This document shows positions 59,354 to 64,000 of a stretch of DNA of 64,000 nucleotides, piece by piece. Position 1 is the first letter of the stretch; every line of letters starts with the position of its first letter. Made by a program: the position numbers and the translations under genes. The DNA lies in contig JAFMSR010000017.1 of assembly GCA_022818135.1 (NCBI GenBank), forward strand, positions 2,484,833-2,548,832, given 5' to 3'. The notes beneath the pieces were generated by a model, which had not been told where the DNA came from, ran no database searches, and saw only the letters and a program-made list of their open reading frames with translations. The stretch comes from Saxidomus purpurata (lineage: Eukaryota; Mollusca; Bivalvia; Venerida; Veneridae).

Positions 59354-60370
59354 GTCTTTCAAATAGTATGGTCCGGAAACGCCCTCTATAAATGTCTTAT
59401 CGTACTGATAATCTTGTCTCGGTTATCGATTTTTACCTGGAAGCGTTTATCACGCCGGCATTTATCACGCCGAGCGAGTAAACTGGTATTTGTCCGATAA
59501 ATGTATGCAAAACTGCCCGTCATTATGTTATTTAAATACCACATTTAATAAAAAAATGGTATAATTGGAAAGCTGTTGAAATTTTCTGTAAAACTGTGAA
59601 ATTAAAACCTCTATATATAATTAACTTTTATCTTTAATGGGAGTTAAACACGGTCCATGCTATTCCGTCTTGCGCATTTTAGCGATGGATGGTAATTTGA
59701 CTCGCGATACTGGTCTTATAAAACTGTACGTTATTATGTTATAAAATAAAAAAACGAAAATCTAATTCATATCCGATCAAAAAAACTCTTAATTTACATT
59801 TTAATTAGCAATTTTCCATCATTTGACCCTAAATATATAGTGAAAACCTGTGCACAAAATATAACCGTATCGCGAAAAAAATCACCATTGACGCCATTTT
59901 CTGATTTTGAACGGATCTAACCGTCCCAGAAAATTAAAATACGGGTGAAATACGAAAATCTAAGACATAACAGACGTACATTAGACTTAAATCTATGAGA
60001 AAAAGATGTTACATCAATCACATGAACACCATGCAAGTAGGAAAGAGGCGCTAAAATTAGGTCGGTTTTCGGCTTTTGGTTATTTGTGAAAAACCCGTTC
60101 GTATGAGGTCAACTTTCCAATGCGTAAATCCACGTAAAACGAAACATCGGTAAAATATAATATCATGTAATGATAAGGGAATGCATATATTGTATTTAGG
60201 ATCACTTTGTTGGTCAAATTGATGGTAAAATATCGAGATATATGTAGATATAAAGTATCAATATTTTCTTTCTTTTTCCAAAATTGCGGGTACCCGGATG
60301 TTTGTCACGTGATCCGAGGCAGGTTATTTATCGTATTACGCTCGTTTCCGGACCATACTATTTGAAAGAC
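59354..60370. mobile_element. Non-coding DNA transposon with perfect 28-bp TIRs
   Basis: 59354-59381 (gtctttcaaatagtatggtc + cggaaacg) is the exact reverse complement of 60343-60370. The interior of about 960 bp has no ORF worth noting and contains a small duplication (gcgtttatcacgccg / gcatttatcacgccg at 59444-59473). The sequence atttaaaacaat abuts the left end and recurs four bases outside the right end (60375-60386), suggesting a flanking duplication or an unusual target site. The superfamily is not recognised. Confidence 0.9.
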
Positions 60371-60537
60371 CTTGATTTAAAACAATGTCTTGTGTGCAAA
60401 CTGAGAAAACGTTTAATCTAATTATCTTATGACTATAAGAATAAAAGTGTTTAATACGGAAACCTGTGGCTGCTATAAACATTATATAACACTAAAACAT
60501 TGTCGATTATTATTCACTATTTCATATCAGATTCAAA
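60371..60537. other. Flank between TIR element and DCXR-like sequence
   Basis: A pyrimidine-rich stretch ending ttcatatcag at 60521-60530, just before the ATG, looks like a 3' splice site. This leaves open a spliced 5' leader for the DCXR-like sequence. Confidence 0.5.
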
Positions 60538-61284
60538 ATGGCGTTTAATTTTGCTTCAAAAAAGTTTTTGATCACCGGCGCCGGACGAGGAATTTGACGT
60601 GCTATTACTAAGGCTCTCTCTGAGCGCGGAAGTAAAGTTTATGCATTAAGTCTGTCAAAGGGACCTTAAGACAGTCTAGTTACCGAAAATCCTGATGTTA
60701 TTCCAATCCAGGCGAACGTAGGAAACTGGGACGAACTTCGAGGAACATTGGAACACATTGAAGTGTTATATGGATTTGTAAATAACGCAGCAGCTACCAC
60801 ACAGGGAATGCGGTCCGTCTTTGAGTGGAACAAGGATATGATTGAAAACGCTGTAAATGTCAATTTACTCAGCGCAATAAACACATCCCAAATTCTGGCT
60901 AAAAAGATGGTGTACGCAAAAAGACCTGGATCTATTGTAAACATTTCAAGTGTCCTATCGTTGCAGGCGTATTCGGGAGCACTACCTTACAACGTAACAA
61001 AAGCTGCACTTGACATGGTTACCAAACAGTTCGCTGTAGAACTTGGTCCGTATAATATACGCGTGAATTCCGTGAATCCAACGCTTGTACTTACTGATCC
61101 AATTTAATCACACATCGAAGCAGGACTTCTACTTGATGAAGAGTTTTTGTCAAAGACACCAATGAAACGCCTACCAGAAGTTAGTGAGATTGTGGGACCA
61201 GTGCTCTATTTGTTAAGTGATCAATCCTCAATGGTGAATGGAACAATTAACGTAATTGATGGCGGCATGTTGTCAGCGTTTTAA
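60538..61284 (+). pseudogene. DCXR-like (L-xylulose/carbonyl reductase) SDR with three in-frame stops
   Basis: One frame from ATG (60538) to TAA (61282-61284), 248 codon positions, the length of human DCXR (244). The SDR order is complete: cofactor motif TGAGRGI (about 14-20), NNAA (FVNNAAAT), catalytic ISS and YNVTK, then ELGPYNIRVNSVNPT and a C-terminal VIDGGM. DCXR-type reductases use NADPH on xylulose and diacetyl-type carbonyls. Internal stops are TGA at codon 20 (60595-60597), directly after GRGI where Gly is expected, TAA at codon 44 (60667-60669) and TAA at codon 190 (61105-61107). No frameshift and no intron are present. It is likely an inactivated retrocopy or recently dead gene; no poly(A) tail was noticed. 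The 119-codon ORF 60748-61107 is its middle part. Confidence 0.85.
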
Positions 61285-62318
61285 TTGTTATATAATATAC
61301 GTCAACATGTCTGTAGTAATTTTTTTTTCAATTTCTATTCTAAAGGCATCGCCAGTTGTCAGTGACGGGAAGTTGCCACATATAGAATGAAAAGACTGTT
61401 TCAAATATTTGACTTATAATTATACATGATAAACTTTAAGTTTTAATATTGTTTATACATTTATCTAGTGCAGATTAAAATAAACTGAGGTAAAAGTGAT
61501 TTAGTTGTGTGAGATCGTCAGAAAAGCGACAGAAAGCAAGAACCAAAAAATTATTTTGCATGATTATTTAAATTCTGCAAACTAGTTAGCAGTTTAAAAT
61601 TAGCCACATAAATGAAGTACACCAATCGATTTCACTCAACTATAAACTGTCAGGATAGATTATTTTAAGAATAAGCCCCTGTTGTATGCGGCTGATAAGT
61701 CACGAAACACAAACCTAGATTGTGAACCTGTGTTACCGAGGACTGCATGTTAGCACGTAGACATGTTTGTTTTGTACATGCTAAACGTAGGATGAAATAC
61801 AATCTTAGGGGTTTAAGGTGAGATGCTTGGATAATGTAATTATTATCGGAATTCATTCTATATTGAAATTGTAATTTAAAGTAAAATAGATATATATACT
61901 GGTTGTATCAGTTTTATTTAATGTGTATGAGAGCGATCTGTGACTCATTCTCTTCTTTCAGAGCATTCATTATGTAATTTCACGATGAATGCTCTTTCAG
62001 TGACATTTTAGCAAAACGTGTACATGTTGATAGGATTACTCTGGTGTAGTGTGGTATGCAGTTCTTGCAGTTGTTTTAGCAATTCTTCAAACATCTAATA
62101 CATTTTTACCATTTTGACGCTTAATTGTGATCAACGTAAGTATGCGCCTTACATATGCTCATGACTTAAGACAAATGTATAAAGGCTTCTTAATTCTGGA
62201 TTACACTCACCTTAAGTCATGTGAAAATTGTGCAAGACATTTCTAATATTTTCATAAAATACAGAAAAAAATATCTGCTGAAACTCCAAAACTATCGATG
62301 TTGATTTCGCTACTCATA
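61285..62318. other. Intergenic stretch, no gene
   Basis: About 1 kb. A short inverted repeat is seen at 61958-61996 (agagcattcattatgtaatt + tcacgatgaatgctct), able to form a hairpin. ORF 61665 (minus) has no domain. Confidence 0.55.
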
Positions 62319-63565
62319 CGAGGAATGTTCAAATATGAATGCATCTAAGCACATAAAAAATGTATCCTTGATAGTTTTCAATGAAAATTTTATTTTGTCC
62401 CCTCGTAGTATTCACTTCCAACAGATATGCAAAGTTCCAGTCTTCTAAACCAATCCTTGCAGGGAATTTTCATAGTCTTTTCTAGGTATTCTATTAAGAC
62501 AGTGGACTATTGCAGAACCTAGGTGTTTGTGCTGGACAAATGTTCGACCAGAAAGGTATTTTTTGAGCCTTGGGAACAAAAAGAAGTCACACGGGGCAAG
62601 GTCAGGCGAATACGGAGGGTGAGGGAGCACAACAACCTTTTCATGCTTCAGAAAGTCTTGTACAATAGACGCCTTGTGCGATGACGCATTGTCATGTAGC
62701 AATCTGACATTGGCCAAACCAGTTGCTGGTCTTTGATTTTTGAATAATCTCTTCAGTTTTCGAAGAACTTTAGTCTTATAAAACTTCGCATTTACGGGTT
62801 TGCCTTTAGGTACATCAACCTGAATGGCAGGACCCCGATTTGTGAAGAATACGGCAAACATTACCTTCTTGACACTCCTGGTCCGCTTTGCAATGCATGG
62901 TCTTTTGCCAGACTTTGTTGCCCATATTTTGTTCTGAGTCTTTCGTTTTGGCTAAAAAAAGTGAACCCATGTCTCGTCATCAGTGACAACATTTGCGAAA
63001 GACCGTGCATTGTAATTTGGAAACCGTTTTAGCAACATTTTCGCGCATTGCACGCGTGCCTTTTTCTGCTCATCTGTCAACAGATGGGGAATCAATCTAG
63101 CACAGATCTTTCTCACTTTCAAATTACGTTTCAGAATTGCATGAGCTGCTCCTAATGAGATGCCAGCCGTACTAGCTATTTACCTAGCGGTGTATCTTGC
63201 ATCAGAAGCAACTATTTCTTTCACTCTAGCAACCATCTTGGCAGACGTTGCTGTTTTCGGCCGACGGCCATGTGGTGCATCTTCTGTTGAAACTAACCCA
63301 CATTTGAATTTCTTAAACCAACGAATAACTGTCGAAAAAGACATTTCATTATGCCCATAAACAGAACATATTTCATCAAAAATGTCTTTACACCCTATGC
63401 CAATAATACCACGATTCTTAATATAGGACCGTTCTTAAATGGCGTACGCTGACCTTCCAACCATTTTTGTAATAGACCTGACCAGCGCACTCGCACTCGC
63501 ACACGTAAAGAAACGACAACGTACAACTGTCAATTTCGGGGTGATCTCAAACGATTCTAGTATCG
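62319..63565 (-). mobile_element. Mariner (Tc1/mariner) transposon copy
   Basis: About 1.25 kb, bounded by TA on both sides (62317-62318, 63566-63567). Its ends begin CGA (left cgaggaatgttcaaat; right, reverse complement, cgatactagaatcgtttgag), only partly alike. It carries the decayed transposase at 62445-63464. Length and TA target fit mariner; the exact TIRs are tentative. Confidence 0.7.
62445..63464 (-). pseudogene. Mariner transposase with three in-frame stops
   Basis: A single frame of 339 codon positions from ATG (63464) to the stop at 62445, the normal mariner length. The N-terminal part has SFSTVIRWFKKFKCGLVSTE (helix-turn-helix region) and GRRPKTAT. Catalytic acids are in VTDDETWVHF, in LLHDNASSHKA and in PPYSPDLAPCDFFLFPRLKK, the last two acids separated by 34 residues (D34D, mariner type). 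Stops occur at codon 10 (TAA, 63437-63435), codon 95 (TAA, 63182-63180) and codon 171 (TAG, 62954-62952), with no frameshift. The 138-codon ORF 62445-62861 is its C-terminal part; the plus-strand ORF 63160-63360 is a shadow. Non-functional, fairly young copy. Confidence 0.9.
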
Positions 63566-63567
63566 TA

Positions 63568-64000
63568 TGAAATCTTTGTTACGTTCATTATTAAAAAATC
63601 TTCATCATAATATAAGACAATCACCATTATCCTAACACTCATCATTACTAGCGTTTACGTAGAACTAACAAAATTATGCACATTACACCATCATTATAAT
63701 CATCATGAAGATATTCATCCTTGCAAAAAATTAATCAATAATTAGTTTAATCAAAACATTATTTTCATGATAGTCATTGTCTCATCAATATCAGTGGTGC
63801 TATCATTAAAATAATGCCAGTAAGGCCGCTAAAACCAGGTTTTCAATGATTCCGGGAGAAAATAATCTAGAATTAGAAATCTTCAAGTGACCAAAATAGA
63901 AAATGAGAATAAAAAATAAACTGACCCCCAAAAAAAAAAAAAAAAGTTGTTTTTACTATTAAAAAAACATATATACACATAAAAAAACAAAAAACGTTTT
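63568..64000. other. Right end of window, no gene
   Basis: AT-rich with tcatcat / atcattata-type low-complexity phrases and an A16 run (about 63930-63945). Nothing recognised. Confidence 0.6.

Overview
This is a eukaryotic, AT-rich, intron-rich and repeat-rich genomic window with no prokaryotic features. The best-supported gene is a complete metazoan Smoothened (Hedgehog pathway) gene. The repeat content (a tandem core repeat inside longer arms, tRNA-derived SINEs, several TIR/MITE families, a mariner copy, and CA, GGAA and AAAT microsatellites) is typical of a lophotrochozoan, most likely a bivalve mollusc. The organism is an inference from this content, not something the sequence proves.

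Layout. 1-3946, minus strand: the 5' part of a sodium-coupled solute carrier of the SLC5 (SMCT/SMVT) type. It has two clear exons, 3334-3946 and 1-818, and runs off the left edge. 4765-5886, minus: the last coding exon of a Golgi carbohydrate sulfotransferase. 5887-18893: mostly non-coding, with a perfect inverted repeat, a hairpin MITE and a 58-bp tandem array. 18894-19937, minus: a rhodopsin-type orphan GPCR. 21929-23250: a decayed retroelement with a reverse-transcriptase C-terminus. 24612-26430: a TIR transposon carrying one small coding exon. 28040-28477: a LINE 3' end.

31653-46913, plus: smoothened. I could place twelve GT-AG coding exons in phase from signal peptide to stop, except at one junction inside TM4 where about four residues seem to be missing. 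They encode a Frizzled-type cysteine-rich domain, seven TM helices and a very long C-terminal tail of roughly 900 residues. The introns hold a multi-copy tandem repeat, a hAT-like MITE, an 18-bp minisatellite and G homopolymers. A second hairpin MITE with target-site duplication lies in the 3' flank.

49140-56100: dispersed repeats, a roughly 800-bp homopolymer block (50180-50976) that looks like an assembly artefact, a 132-codon orphan ORF with CxxC motifs, and a tRNA-derived SINE. 56609-58590: a 44/46-bp satellite with 43 intact units and a nearly invariant 30-bp core. 59354-60370: a non-coding element with perfect 28-bp TIRs. 60538-61284: an intronless DCXR-like short-chain dehydrogenase with three in-frame stops and no frameshift. 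62319-63565, minus: a mariner transposase copy, also with three in-frame stops and no frameshift.

The host genes (transporter, sulfotransferase, GPCR, Smoothened) do not form a functional cluster; they are ordinary neighbours. The observations I rate highest are five copies of an LNVEAEH-like peptide repeat in the Smoothened tail, the unresolved TM4 junction in the same gene, the duplicated splice acceptor in the SLC5 gene, and the satellite with its invariant core.
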